57,039 nucleotides of DNA, from positions 1 through 57,039 of the forward strand of contig JACMRG010000041.1 of NCBI GenBank assembly GCA_014376585.1. Reading direction: 5' to 3'. A program made the position numbers and the translations under genes. Origin of the DNA: Opitutaceae bacterium (lineage in GTDB: Bacteria; Verrucomicrobiota; Verrucomicrobiia; Opitutales; Opitutaceae). Below the pieces are notes generated by a model. The model saw nothing but the letters and a program-made list of their open reading frames with translations, did not search any database and was not told the origin of the DNA. Positions 25,489 through 34,236 of this stretch are shown here, piece after piece (the stretch's first letter is position 1; each line of letters begins with the position of its first letter).

Positions 25489-26538
25489 ATGCCCCCCCTG
25501 CTCATCGCCGATATCGCCCGCAAGGCGAAAGTATCTCCCGCCACGGTTTCGCGCGTCATTAACCAACCGCATCTCGTCGCGCCCGACCGCCTTGAGCGCG
25601 TCCGCTCCGTGATGTCCGCCGCCGATTACGTGCCGACGCCGCTCCATCGCCGTCGTGGCCCGAAGTCCCGTCTGGCCACTCCCAAAAAAATCGCGGTCTG
25701 GTTCGTCGGCGCGAAGAAGAACTCCAGTTTCAATTGGTTTCAGGATCAGCTCCTGCAGACCCAGCACTCCAACGACCGCCAGCGGCTTGAGCTCAGCGTG
25801 CTCTTCACCGATACGCCCGACGACCTGCCCCGCCCGCTCGCTGAACGCCAAGTCGATGGCGTGATTATCCAAGGCATGGAGCCTTCCGCCGCCTGCATGA
25901 GCAAACTCGGCGACCTACCGCACGTGTGGTTCATGACGCGCCGCTCGCAAACCTACGCCGGCGACTACGTCGAGCCCGACAACGACGCCAACGGTCGCCT
26001 CGCCGCCAACTATCTCCACCAGCACGGGCACAAATCCGTCGCGGTCGTCGCCGCCGACACCGGTTACAGCGCCGTCGGTTGGCGCGTTAAAGCCTTCATC
26101 GAACAGGCCAAGGAACTCGGCCTCACCGTCCACAGCATCCTCGGCAAGTCGAAGCCCGTAAACTTCCTCGAGATCGTGCCCGTGCACGATGAGAGCGACG
26201 CGCTCGCCAAACGTTTCTACCAGACGACCCCCCGCCCCACCGGTCTTTACATCCCGGTCGATCATTTTTGCGGATCGCTTTTCCGTTCGATGCGTCTCGC
26301 CGGCCTTAAGTCCGACCGGGATTTCGAAGCCATTCTCGGCAATTACAACCCTGTCATTTACCACAACCTCGACCACCTGCCCCCGGCGCTCGACATCAAT
26401 CTGCCCACGCTCGTGCGGAAGGTCGTGGATCACTTGGTCTGGCGCATCGACAATCCCAAGGTCACCGGCCGCATCGGCATCACCGTTGCGCCCACCCTCG
26501 TGGTCGCCGCGAGCCAAGGCAGCCAGATGATAGCGTGA
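25489..26538 (+). CDS. LacI-family transcriptional regulator
   Basis: A 349-residue protein with the LacI N-terminal helix-turn-helix and hinge: IADIARKAKVSPATVSRVIN (residues 6-25), then VRSVMSAADYVPTP. A periplasmic-binding-protein-like effector domain follows (residues 65-345; DGVIIQGMEP, DNDANGRLAANYLHQHGHKSVAVVA). The ATG at 25489 is chosen because the DNA-binding domain starts there; the longer frame upstream is not protein-like. It probably represses the isomerase, GH78 operon and TonB receptor in response to an imported sugar. The palindromes upstream support autoregulation. Confidence 0.94.
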   Translation: MPPLLIADIARKAKVSPATVSRVINQPHLVAPDRLERVRSVMSAADYVPTPLHRRRGPKSRLATPKKIAVWFVGAKKNSSFNWFQDQLLQTQHSNDRQRLELSVLFTDTPDDLPRPLAERQVDGVIIQGMEPSAACMSKLGDLPHVWFMTRRSQTYAGDYVEPDNDANGRLAANYLHQHGHKSVAVVAADTGYSAVGWRVKAFIEQAKELGLTVHSILGKSKPVNFLEIVPVHDESDALAKRFYQTTPRPTGLYIPVDHFCGSLFRSMRLAGLKSDRDFEAILGNYNPVIYHNLDHLPPALDINLPTLVRKVVDHLVWRIDNPKVTGRIGITVAPTLVVAASQGSQMIA

Positions 26539-26658
26539 GGTTAAGCGCACGCTTCGCCCCGCTCCCCTCACCCCGTTTTTCCACCTCCCTTTTGCCGATT
26601 CTGGGCGCGGCTTTTTCGCCGCCCCAAAACGGAAACGACCAACCCCCACACATAACGT

Positions 26659-29600
26659 ATGAAACCAGAAACCAGCACCGCCTCCCCCAGGACCAAGAAA
26701 TACTTGGTATCCTGTTTGGCCGCGTTGATGGCTGTATCCGCCCCCATGGGCTTTGCAGCCGACAACGATGCCGTGAAGAAGCTACAGGAAGAAAATGCCG
26801 CCCTCCGCAAGCGCCTTGCCGCGCTTGAAGGCAGCACCGCCCCGGCCGCTTCCACGACCACCACGACGACGACCACCGCAGCCGCACCTACATCTGCCGC
26901 CACCCCTCGTGCCGCCACGATGCAAGGCGACGAAGGCGTGCAAACCCTGAGCGCTTTCGAGGTGAAGACCGAGAAAGACTACGGCTACCTCAAGACCAAT
27001 TCCGTCACCGCGACCCGCATCGGAGTTGAGATTCAGCGCACCCCCCTCGCCATCGAGGTGAAGAGCGCCGAATTCCTCGCCGACACGAATACAAATACGA
27101 TCACGGATATCCTGCGCTACACGTCGTCCGGCTCTGGCGACAACGCCTTCCGCATGGCTCGCCCCGCCAACGGCGCGACGCCTCAGGGTAACTTTACCCT
27201 GCGCGGCTTCCAGGTGAATACGCTCCTGCGCAACGGCGTCACCCGTTACGGCTCGTGGAATGTGGATAACGCCGAGCGCGTTGAAATCGTCAAGGGTCCG
27301 GCCGCACTCTTCTTCGGATCGGGCTCGCCAGGCGGTGTCATCAACTACGTCACCAAACAGCCCTCGTTCAGCAAGATTCCCACCACGGTGACCTACAACA
27401 CCGGCACCGATCACAAGACCAAAGTCGTGCTCGATACCAATCAAGCCTTCGGCAAACGCGCCGCCATGCGCATCGTCGGCGGCTGGGAAAATAGCGGCGG
27501 CGACCGTCGCTTCGAATTCGATAAAAATAATAACCTCACCGCTTCCCTGGCCTTCAATCCCTTCGACAGCGGCAAGCTCAAGGTCACCTTCGAGGCCGAG
27601 TTCGTGGACAATAAGTTCAACGAAAATCGCCAGGACTGGTATTTCCCCAGCGGTTGGTTCCAAGCCTACGCGAATCCCAGCCAAGCTCTCATCAACGCCG
27701 CTGGTGTCGGTGTCTCCGGCGCCGCTGATCCCGTCGCCGCCTACCGCGCCCGCATTTTCAACAATGGTGGCGACGCCACTTGGGGTAACGATCTGCGCAC
27801 CGCCTCGGGCGATCTGACTCAGGCCACCTACACCAAGATCATCAAGGGCGCCTACTATACAAACCGCAGCGGTGCCCGCATCCATGACAAGGCGTTCAAC
27901 TATACAGAGCGTGGTGCCTACACCAAAAACGACATCGCCTTGACCTCGGCCACCGTCGAGTCCGCTCCCTTCGACTGGCTCGATGCGCGCTATGTCATCA
28001 CCAAGGACAACTCCCGCTTTGACTCCATTGAAGGCGTCCAGAGCCCCTATGCCGACGGTCGTCTTTTTAACCACCAAATCTCAGCCAGCTCCGGCTATTA
28101 CCGAAAGCTCACCGACCAACAGTTCGATTTGGTTTTCAAGAAGGATATGCTCGGCATCAAGAACAAGATTCTTGTCGGCGGATTCTTTCGGAACCAGATC
28201 CAACAATATAACGCCAACGCCAACGCAGGGACCGCGTTTCCATATTACGCATCGATACCTGGCGCGAGCAATCCCGCAGGCAATCCCGGCGGCACCTACA
28301 ACAATCCTAATCCGTTGGCGGCCTCTCTCTACATCGGCGGCACATTCGCACCGAATGTCCAGATTTCCAATAACGTCCCGGTCAACCAAGTCATCAAAGA
28401 CCGCTTTGGCGTGATCAAAACGGTTCAGCAGGTCTTCACCCAATGGGATCCTGGCTTTGAAACTCAGCCTGATATTTCGCCGCTCGCGGTGATCAATCGT
28501 GCCGTTCTCGATGGCTACAAAACTCAGGATCAAGCCGGCTACCTCAATTATCAGGGCCAGATGCTCGACGACCGCCTCACCGTCATCGGTGGCGTCCGTC
28601 GCGAGATGCACCGCGACTCCGGCCAATATGCTACGACGAATTTCCCCTATTTCGCCCCTCCACCCTACGCCTTCACCGATCAAGTTGCCTATCCGCCCAG
28701 CGTTTACGGTTATAGCCCAAGTTATGCCGGTGACCGCGACGGCAACTTCTCTCGCATCGCCGGCACCTCTTGGATGGGCGGTCTCTCCTACGCGATTAAG
28801 AAAGATATCAATATCTACACTTCGGTAAGCAAAATCTATAATCGCAACGGTGCGACCAATGCGGGCGGCTTCTCCGTCCTCGACGTGCCCGACTGGTATA
28901 CCGCTGCCAAGGCCAATCTCGGCGCCACGCCTTTCGTATATAACGGCAAGACGATCAATTCGGTCACTGATCTCTTCTCCGCTCTTCACGATGTTGGCGC
29001 GGATGTGCTCATCAAACCCGAGACCGGCCAAAACGTCGAACTCGGCGTCAAGACCGCCCTTTGGGACAACCAACTCGTCGGCACCTTCTCGCTCTTCCAC
29101 ATGTATCGCGTGAACCGCCGCGTTGACGACCCCACGCGGGTGGCCAACGAGCCCCTCAACGGCGTGAATAACTATCAATACTTCGGCCAGCCCGGCACCG
29201 TTAACAGCAGCGGCTTCAACTTCACCGGTGGTCGCCTCCTCCGCTGGCGCACGGTCGGCCAGAAGGATGTCATCGAGGGCGCCGATGCCGAAGTCACGTG
29301 GACCCCGCGCCGCAATTTCCAGACCGTGATCAACGGTGCCTGGATGTGGACCGCCGAGACCGTCAACGCTCCGACCGTCAACAAGCCCGGCTCCGCCGCC
29401 TACAACGCCGCCTCCGCCGTCTCCAAAATCGCGAGCGATATTTACTACGGCGCGCGCCTCGAAAACGTGCCCGAGTTCCGCCTCAACTCGTTTAGCAAAT
29501 ACACCTTCACTGAAGGCTTGGTCCGCGGTCTCTCAGTCGCGGTCGGCACCCGCTATTCGTCGAAGATGGTCCTCTCCCGTTCGGTGGCTTGGAACCCGCT

Positions 29601-29790
29601 CACCAACGGATTCCAATCGGGCAATTACTTGGTCTTCGATTCCAGCATCAGCTACCCATGGGAAGTGGGCGGGTATAAACTCACCACATCGTTCAACGTG
29701 CAGAATATCACCGACAAGACTTACTTCGAAGGCGGCACCGCCGCCTCCCCGGGTCGTCAGGTATTTCTTAGCAACACGCTGAAGTTCTGA
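26659..29790 (+). CDS. TonB-dependent outer-membrane receptor (FhuE/siderophore-receptor-like)
   Basis: A 1043-residue receptor. After the signal peptide (about 1-33) come a short coiled coil (VKKLQEENAALRKRLAALEG, about 38-57) and a Thr/Ala-rich linker, then a TonB-box-like segment (TLSAFEVKTEKD). The plug domain has SVTATRIGVEIQRTPLAIEV, the repeated ITDILRY and NFTLRGF, and ERVEIVKGPAALFFGSGSPGGVINYVTK. A 22-strand barrel ends with the C-terminal Phe (NTLKF). The extra N-terminal coil is typical of Opitutaceae receptors and differs from enterobacterial ones. It follows LacI by 120 bp and is closed by a strong terminator. The ligand may be an oligosaccharide rather than a siderophore, judging from the neighbours. 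Confidence 0.93.
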   Translation: MKPETSTASPRTKKYLVSCLAALMAVSAPMGFAADNDAVKKLQEENAALRKRLAALEGSTAPAASTTTTTTTTAAAPTSAATPRAATMQGDEGVQTLSAFEVKTEKDYGYLKTNSVTATRIGVEIQRTPLAIEVKSAEFLADTNTNTITDILRYTSSGSGDNAFRMARPANGATPQGNFTLRGFQVNTLLRNGVTRYGSWNVDNAERVEIVKGPAALFFGSGSPGGVINYVTKQPSFSKIPTTVTYNTGTDHKTKVVLDTNQAFGKRAAMRIVGGWENSGGDRRFEFDKNNNLTASLAFNPFDSGKLKVTFEAEFVDNKFNENRQDWYFPSGWFQAYANPSQALINAAGVGVSGAADPVAAYRARIFNNGGDATWGNDLRTASGDLTQATYTKIIKGAYYTNRSGARIHDKAFNYTERGAYTKNDIALTSATVESAPFDWLDARYVITKDNSRFDSIEGVQSPYADGRLFNHQISASSGYYRKLTDQQFDLVFKKDMLGIKNKILVGGFFRNQIQQYNANANAGTAFPYYASIPGASNPAGNPGGTYNNPNPLAASLYIGGTFAPNVQISNNVPVNQVIKDRFGVIKTVQQVFTQWDPGFETQPDISPLAVINRAVLDGYKTQDQAGYLNYQGQMLDDRLTVIGGVRREMHRDSGQYATTNFPYFAPPPYAFTDQVAYPPSVYGYSPSYAGDRDGNFSRIAGTSWMGGLSYAIKKDINIYTSVSKIYNRNGATNAGGFSVLDVPDWYTAAKANLGATPFVYNGKTINSVTDLFSALHDVGADVLIKPETGQNVELGVKTALWDNQLVGTFSLFHMYRVNRRVDDPTRVANEPLNGVNNYQYFGQPGTVNSSGFNFTGGRLLRWRTVGQKDVIEGADAEVTWTPRRNFQTVINGAWMWTAETVNAPTVNKPGSAAYNAASAVSKIASDIYYGARLENVPEFRLNSFSKYTFTEGLVRGLSVAVGTRYSSKMVLSRSVAWNPLTNGFQSGNYLVFDSSISYPWEVGGYKLTTSFNVQNITDKTYFEGGTAASPGRQVFLSNTLKF

Positions 29791-29826
29791 TCCGTTTCCT
29801 GTTCGTGAGAGCCTGAATCGCAAAAA

Positions 29827-29856
29827 GGGCGGAGACGAAAGTCTCCGCCCTTTTTT
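29827..29856 (+). terminator. Intrinsic terminator of the TonB receptor gene
   Basis: A perfect 10-bp GC-rich stem (GGGCGGAGAC / GTCTCCGCCC) with a GAAA tetraloop is followed by six T. It lies 36 bp after the receptor stop codon. This is the clearest rho-independent terminator in the window. Confidence 0.93.
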
Positions 29857-29967
29857 ACGCCCGACGCCCGAGAAATCCGCAAACTGGCGCGATTCCTTTT
29901 TCGGTGTAGTTCGCCGGGGTCGCCAGCTTGCTCGCGCTCCCGCGTTCGACTGGTTTTTCTTCTATTC

Positions 29968-32028
29968 GTGTTCGCGTCCCTCCGCTCACTCCGCTCCTTC
30001 GCCGGCCTCGCGACCGACTCCACTTACCTCTGGCCGCGCTGGCTGGTGCTCCGCGCCATCGGCCTCGTCTTTCTCGTGGTCTTCGCCGGCATCATCCGCG
30101 AAAGCCCCGCCCTCGTCGGACCCGGCGGCCTCGCCCCGCTCGCCGATTTCTTCTCCCGGCTGGCCTTCGCCGTCCCCCACTCCGTCTCCGCGTTTTTGCG
30201 CGCACCCAGCCTCTTCTGGCTCGGCCACGGCGCGACCGCGATCACGGTCGTGGCATGGGGCGGATTCGCCGCTGCGCTCGCGCTCGCGCTCAACCTCTGG
30301 CCGCGTCTCGCGCTCTTCGGCTGCTGGGCAGCGCTACTCTCATTTGTGACCACGTGGCAGATTTTTTCCGCGACCCAAGTTGACCAATTGATGCTCGAGA
30401 CGGCTCTACTCGCCATTCCCTTCGCCCCCGCCGGTCTTCATCCTGGACTCGGTGCCCGGTCCGCCCCTCGCCCCATCGCTGTCTTCATGCTGCGCTGGCT
30501 GCTCTTTCGCGTGATGTTCGAATCCGGCCTCATCAAGCTCCTCGCCGGTGACCCACGCTGGTTCAACCTCACCGCGCTCGACGTCCTCTACGAGACCGCC
30601 CCGTTTCCCACGATCCTAGGCTATCTCGATCACCAACTCCCCCACGCCTGGCACGTCGGTGAAATCGCGCTCACCTTCGCCGCCGAACTCGTCGCGCCTT
30701 TGCTCGCCCTCTTTGGCGGTCGCCGCGGTCGCTGGTGCGCGTTCATCACCTGGACCATCTTCCAAACCGGGATCCAGCTCACCTGTAATTTCGGCTGGCT
30801 CAACACGGCCTCGATCGCCCTCGGCCTCGTCCTACTCGACGACCAGATGCTTGCCGCCGCCGTCACTCGCCTGCGATTAACCCGGTTCGCTTCCTTCTTT
30901 ATCGCCCTCGCTCCTCCCCCCGCCGCCAGGCCGCTCGCCCCATGGCGACTTCACTCCCTCCGCGCCGCACTCTGCGGGCACTTTGGCCTCACGCTTTTCT
31001 CCATCGTCCACGTCTGCTCCGGCGCGCTGAAGCCCAACCGGCCTGAGTCGCCGCTGCCCGCTGCCGTGCAACTCTTCGCCGGTTTCCGTAGCGCCAACGC
31101 CTATACGCTTTATGGCGCGCTCCTCCCCTATCGCTTCACCGTCGAGTTCGAAGGCTCCAATGACGGCGGCACCACCTGGCGCCCCTTCGATTACCGCTAC
31201 CAACCCCAGCGCAAAACCCAGCTCAGCCCGTTCATCGCACCTCACTACCCTCGCTTCGAAGCGACGCTCCAAGTCCTGGGCAACGCCACCGAGCCCTCGC
31301 CTCTCTTCCACGTCGTCGCCGCCCATCTGCTTCTCCGCACTCCTGTCGTCATGGCTCTTTTCGACGGCGATCCGTTTCCCGACCGCGCCCCCGGAGTCAT
31401 CCGTTTTCGCGGCCACCACTTTACTTTCACCGATCTCCCGACCCGACGCGCGACCGGCTGCTACTGGCATAAAAATTACGAGCGCGACTACCTGCCGGTC
31501 ATGTTTCTAGACGACCACGGTGCCGTCGCGGCGGCGACCTCGCCCCTCGATGAACTCCGCGCTTACGCCCTTCATGGCAACCGCGCCGTGCAGCACCGGC
31601 TCGGCACGATCTTCGCCTACGGTGAAGGCGTCCCGCGCGACCCCGCCGAAGCCGCGCGCTGGTTCCGACGGGCTGCCGATCAAGGCGATGCGCCTTCGCA
31701 ATTTTTCCTCGGCCTTTGTTACGCCAAAGGCGACGGCGTCCCTCAAAATCACGCCACCGCCGCCAGTTTCTACCGACAAGCCGCGCTGCAAGAAAACGTT
31801 CCCGCCCAAGTCAACCTCGGCTTCCTCTATGCGCGAGGCGAAGGCGTTCCGAGGGACGACGCCGAAGCGCTCGCATGGTTCACGCTGGCCGCGCGATCCG
31901 GCACCAAGGAGGCCGTGAAGGTTTATAACTCATTTGCGGCCCGCGCCGGCCCCGCGACGACCGCCGCCGCCCTTGAGCGCCGCGAAATCCTAGCCGCCGA
32001 AATCGCCACCCATCAGCCGCGCCCGTAA
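29968..32028 (+). CDS. Lipase maturation factor (LMF1)-like membrane protein with Sel1-like repeats, copy A
   Basis: A 686-residue protein, GTG start. Residues 1-320 contain about eight membrane helices with the LMF1-family pattern: TYLWPRWLVLRAIGLVFLVVF, AFMLRWLLFRVMFESGLIKL, GDPRW-NLTALD, YETAPFPT, and W-F--TQLTCNFGWLNTASIAL-like segments. A soluble domain with the 'FEGSNDGGTTW-PFDYRY' module follows (about 385-480), also found in LMF proteins. Residues about 540-660 form Sel1-like repeats (GDAPSQFFLGLCYAKGDGV, VPAQVNLGFLYARGEGV). In animals LMF1 folds lipases in the ER; bacterial roles are unknown. It is followed 15 bp later by a paralogue and then a multihaem cytochrome. A Sel1 fusion is not part of the canonical family. 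Confidence 0.85.
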   Translation: MFASLRSLRSFAGLATDSTYLWPRWLVLRAIGLVFLVVFAGIIRESPALVGPGGLAPLADFFSRLAFAVPHSVSAFLRAPSLFWLGHGATAITVVAWGGFAAALALALNLWPRLALFGCWAALLSFVTTWQIFSATQVDQLMLETALLAIPFAPAGLHPGLGARSAPRPIAVFMLRWLLFRVMFESGLIKLLAGDPRWFNLTALDVLYETAPFPTILGYLDHQLPHAWHVGEIALTFAAELVAPLLALFGGRRGRWCAFITWTIFQTGIQLTCNFGWLNTASIALGLVLLDDQMLAAAVTRLRLTRFASFFIALAPPPAARPLAPWRLHSLRAALCGHFGLTLFSIVHVCSGALKPNRPESPLPAAVQLFAGFRSANAYTLYGALLPYRFTVEFEGSNDGGTTWRPFDYRYQPQRKTQLSPFIAPHYPRFEATLQVLGNATEPSPLFHVVAAHLLLRTPVVMALFDGDPFPDRAPGVIRFRGHHFTFTDLPTRRATGCYWHKNYERDYLPVMFLDDHGAVAAATSPLDELRAYALHGNRAVQHRLGTIFAYGEGVPRDPAEAARWFRRAADQGDAPSQFFLGLCYAKGDGVPQNHATAASFYRQAALQENVPAQVNLGFLYARGEGVPRDDAEALAWFTLAARSGTKEAVKVYNSFAARAGPATTAAALERREILAAEIATHQPRP

Positions 32029-32043
32029 AATCCGTCTAGCTCA

Positions 32044-34188
32044 ATGCGCTCCGCCCGTTCCAGCCCAGCTCCGTCGCATCTCTCCTCGCTGCTTAAGCCA
32101 GGATATGGGCTGTGGCTCACCGTTCGCGAATTCTCCGGGTTCGCCGCCAACGCGACCTATCTCTGGCCGCGTTGGCTCGTGCTACGGGCCGTCGGCTTCG
32201 TTTTCCTCTTCGTTTTTTCCGGTATCATTGTCGAAAGTCGCGCACTCATCGGGCCAGACGGCATCGTCCCTCTCGATGAATTTTTTCGGCAATTGCGCGG
32301 GCTGTTCCCTGGCGCGGCAGACGCCCTCATCTCCGCTCCGACGCTCTTTTGGCTGAGCACCGCCCCCGCCTTCATCACTACCCTCGCTTGGGGCGGGCTC
32401 GTCGCCGCCGCCGCGCTCTGCCTGAATCTCTGGCCGCGCCTCGCCCTCGCCGCCTGCTGGCTTTTCTTTCTCTCGTTCGCCTCTACTTGGCGCGTCTTTT
32501 CCCCGGCGCAGCTCGATAACCTCATGCTCGAGGTCGCGCTCCTCTGCCTGCCCTTCGCTCCGGCCGGCTTCCGCCCCGGTCTTGGCGCCACATCGCCGCC
32601 CCGCCCGCTCGCGCTCTTTATGGTGCGTTGGCTCCTCTTCCGCGTGATGTTTGAATCCGGTGTCGTGAAACTCGTCGCCGGCGATCCGCACTGGCGCGAC
32701 CTCACCGCGATGGAGGTCATGTATGAGACCAGCCCGTTCCCCACCCTCCTCGGCTATTGGGATCACCATCTCCCCCACGTCTATCACCTCTTCGAAATCG
32801 CCCTCACCTTCGCCGCCGAGCTCGCCGCGCCGCTCCTCGCCGTCTTTGGCGGTCGCCGCGGACGCTGGATCGCGTTGCTCACGTGGACCGTGTTTCAAAT
32901 CGGCATCCAGCTCACGAGCAACTTTGGCTGGCTCAACACCGCCTCGCTCGGCCTCGGCTTGCTCCTCCTCGACGACCAGATGCTCGCCAGCGTCACCACC
33001 CGCCTAAAACCCTCCGGACTCTCCGCTCGCCTCACCTTGCCTATCTGTCCACCGGTCTCAGCCCCGAGCCGCGCTTGGCGCAGCCGCGTGCTCGGCCTCG
33101 CCCTCTGGACGCACTTCGCGCTCTCGATCGTATTTCTCGCCAAAGCCTGCGGCCTCCCCCTGCCCGCGGCCCTCACCGCGCCAGTCAGACTCGTCTCCGA
33201 GTTTCGCAGCGTGAACGAATACTCACTCTACGCCACGTTCGTGCCCGACCGCTTTCAGGTCGAATTCGAAGGTTCCAACGATGCCGGCCGCACTTGGCGC
33301 ACCTTCGATTATCGTTACCTCCCGCAACATCCGGATCAAATCACGCCCTTCATCGCCCCTTGGTTCGCCCGCTTCGAAGCTACCCTCCAGATCGCTGCGT
33401 GGAACGGCAGGAAATCCCCCGTTGTCCCCGTCGTCGCCTCTCACCTCCTCACGCGCAATCCCGATGTGATGCGCCTCTTCCGCACCGATCCATTCCCCGA
33501 CCGGCCGCCCACGATCATCCGGATGCGCGGCTATCGCCTCACCTTCACCGATCTCGATACCTACCGCCGCACCGGCCGTTTTTGGCACAAGGAACTCGTC
33601 GGCGATTACTTGCCGGCACTCTGGCAAAACGAGCGCGGTGAAATCGCGGAGTTCAGCCTCGCGCCCGCCGACACCGCACTCAGGTCCGGTAACTTCTCGG
33701 CAGCCCTCTCGTTTCTTGAGCAACAATTTGCCCTCGGTAACCTCGACGCCGGACTCCGCCTCGCCGACTTCTATGCCCGCGGCCTCGGCCTGCGCCCCGA
33801 TCCCGCCAAAGCTTTTGCCCTCTTCTCCGATCTCGCCTCGCGTGGTGAACTTTCGGCGATTCACAACCTCGCCACGTGCCACGAATACGGGATCGGCACG
33901 CCCAGCGATCTCGCGCGAGCCGCGACCCTTTACCGCACCGCAGCCGATCTCGGCTACACGCTCTCCTACTACAATCTCGGGGCGATGCACGCGCTGCAAA
34001 AAATCACTCCACCCGACGATGTCCGCGGACTCGCCCTGCTGCTTCGCGCCCGCTCCCGCTCCCGCGGCGACGATCCTATCGCCCGCTTCATCCTTGAGGA
34101 TCGCTCCGGTCACCGGCAGCGCCTGCTTGATCGCATGACGCCCGCCGCCATCGCGCTCGCCCATGAACAAGCCACTCGCCGGCCCTGA
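32044..34188 (+). CDS. LMF1-like membrane protein with Sel1-like repeats, copy B
   Basis: A 714-residue paralogue of the previous gene with the same three-part layout: membrane domain (about 30-340; TYLWPRWLVLRAVGFVFLFVF, MVRWLLFRVMFESGVVKLVAGD), beta-rich domain (FEGSNDAGRTWRTFDYRYLP) and C-terminal Sel1-like repeats (NLDAGLRLADFYARGLGL, SAIHNLATCHEYGIGT, TLSYYNLGAMHALQ). The membrane domains are very alike, while the repeat regions have diverged more. The 15-bp spacing implies one transcript. Tandem retention suggests distinct partners or a heteromer. Confidence 0.85.
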   Translation: MRSARSSPAPSHLSSLLKPGYGLWLTVREFSGFAANATYLWPRWLVLRAVGFVFLFVFSGIIVESRALIGPDGIVPLDEFFRQLRGLFPGAADALISAPTLFWLSTAPAFITTLAWGGLVAAAALCLNLWPRLALAACWLFFLSFASTWRVFSPAQLDNLMLEVALLCLPFAPAGFRPGLGATSPPRPLALFMVRWLLFRVMFESGVVKLVAGDPHWRDLTAMEVMYETSPFPTLLGYWDHHLPHVYHLFEIALTFAAELAAPLLAVFGGRRGRWIALLTWTVFQIGIQLTSNFGWLNTASLGLGLLLLDDQMLASVTTRLKPSGLSARLTLPICPPVSAPSRAWRSRVLGLALWTHFALSIVFLAKACGLPLPAALTAPVRLVSEFRSVNEYSLYATFVPDRFQVEFEGSNDAGRTWRTFDYRYLPQHPDQITPFIAPWFARFEATLQIAAWNGRKSPVVPVVASHLLTRNPDVMRLFRTDPFPDRPPTIIRMRGYRLTFTDLDTYRRTGRFWHKELVGDYLPALWQNERGEIAEFSLAPADTALRSGNFSAALSFLEQQFALGNLDAGLRLADFYARGLGLRPDPAKAFALFSDLASRGELSAIHNLATCHEYGIGTPSDLARAATLYRTAADLGYTLSYYNLGAMHALQKITPPDDVRGLALLLRARSRSRGDDPIARFILEDRSGHRQRLLDRMTPAAIALAHEQATRRP

Positions 34189-34236
34189 AAAATACCTTTC
34201 AACGCGCGCCGCCGAGAAATACTTTGAGCATATCCC

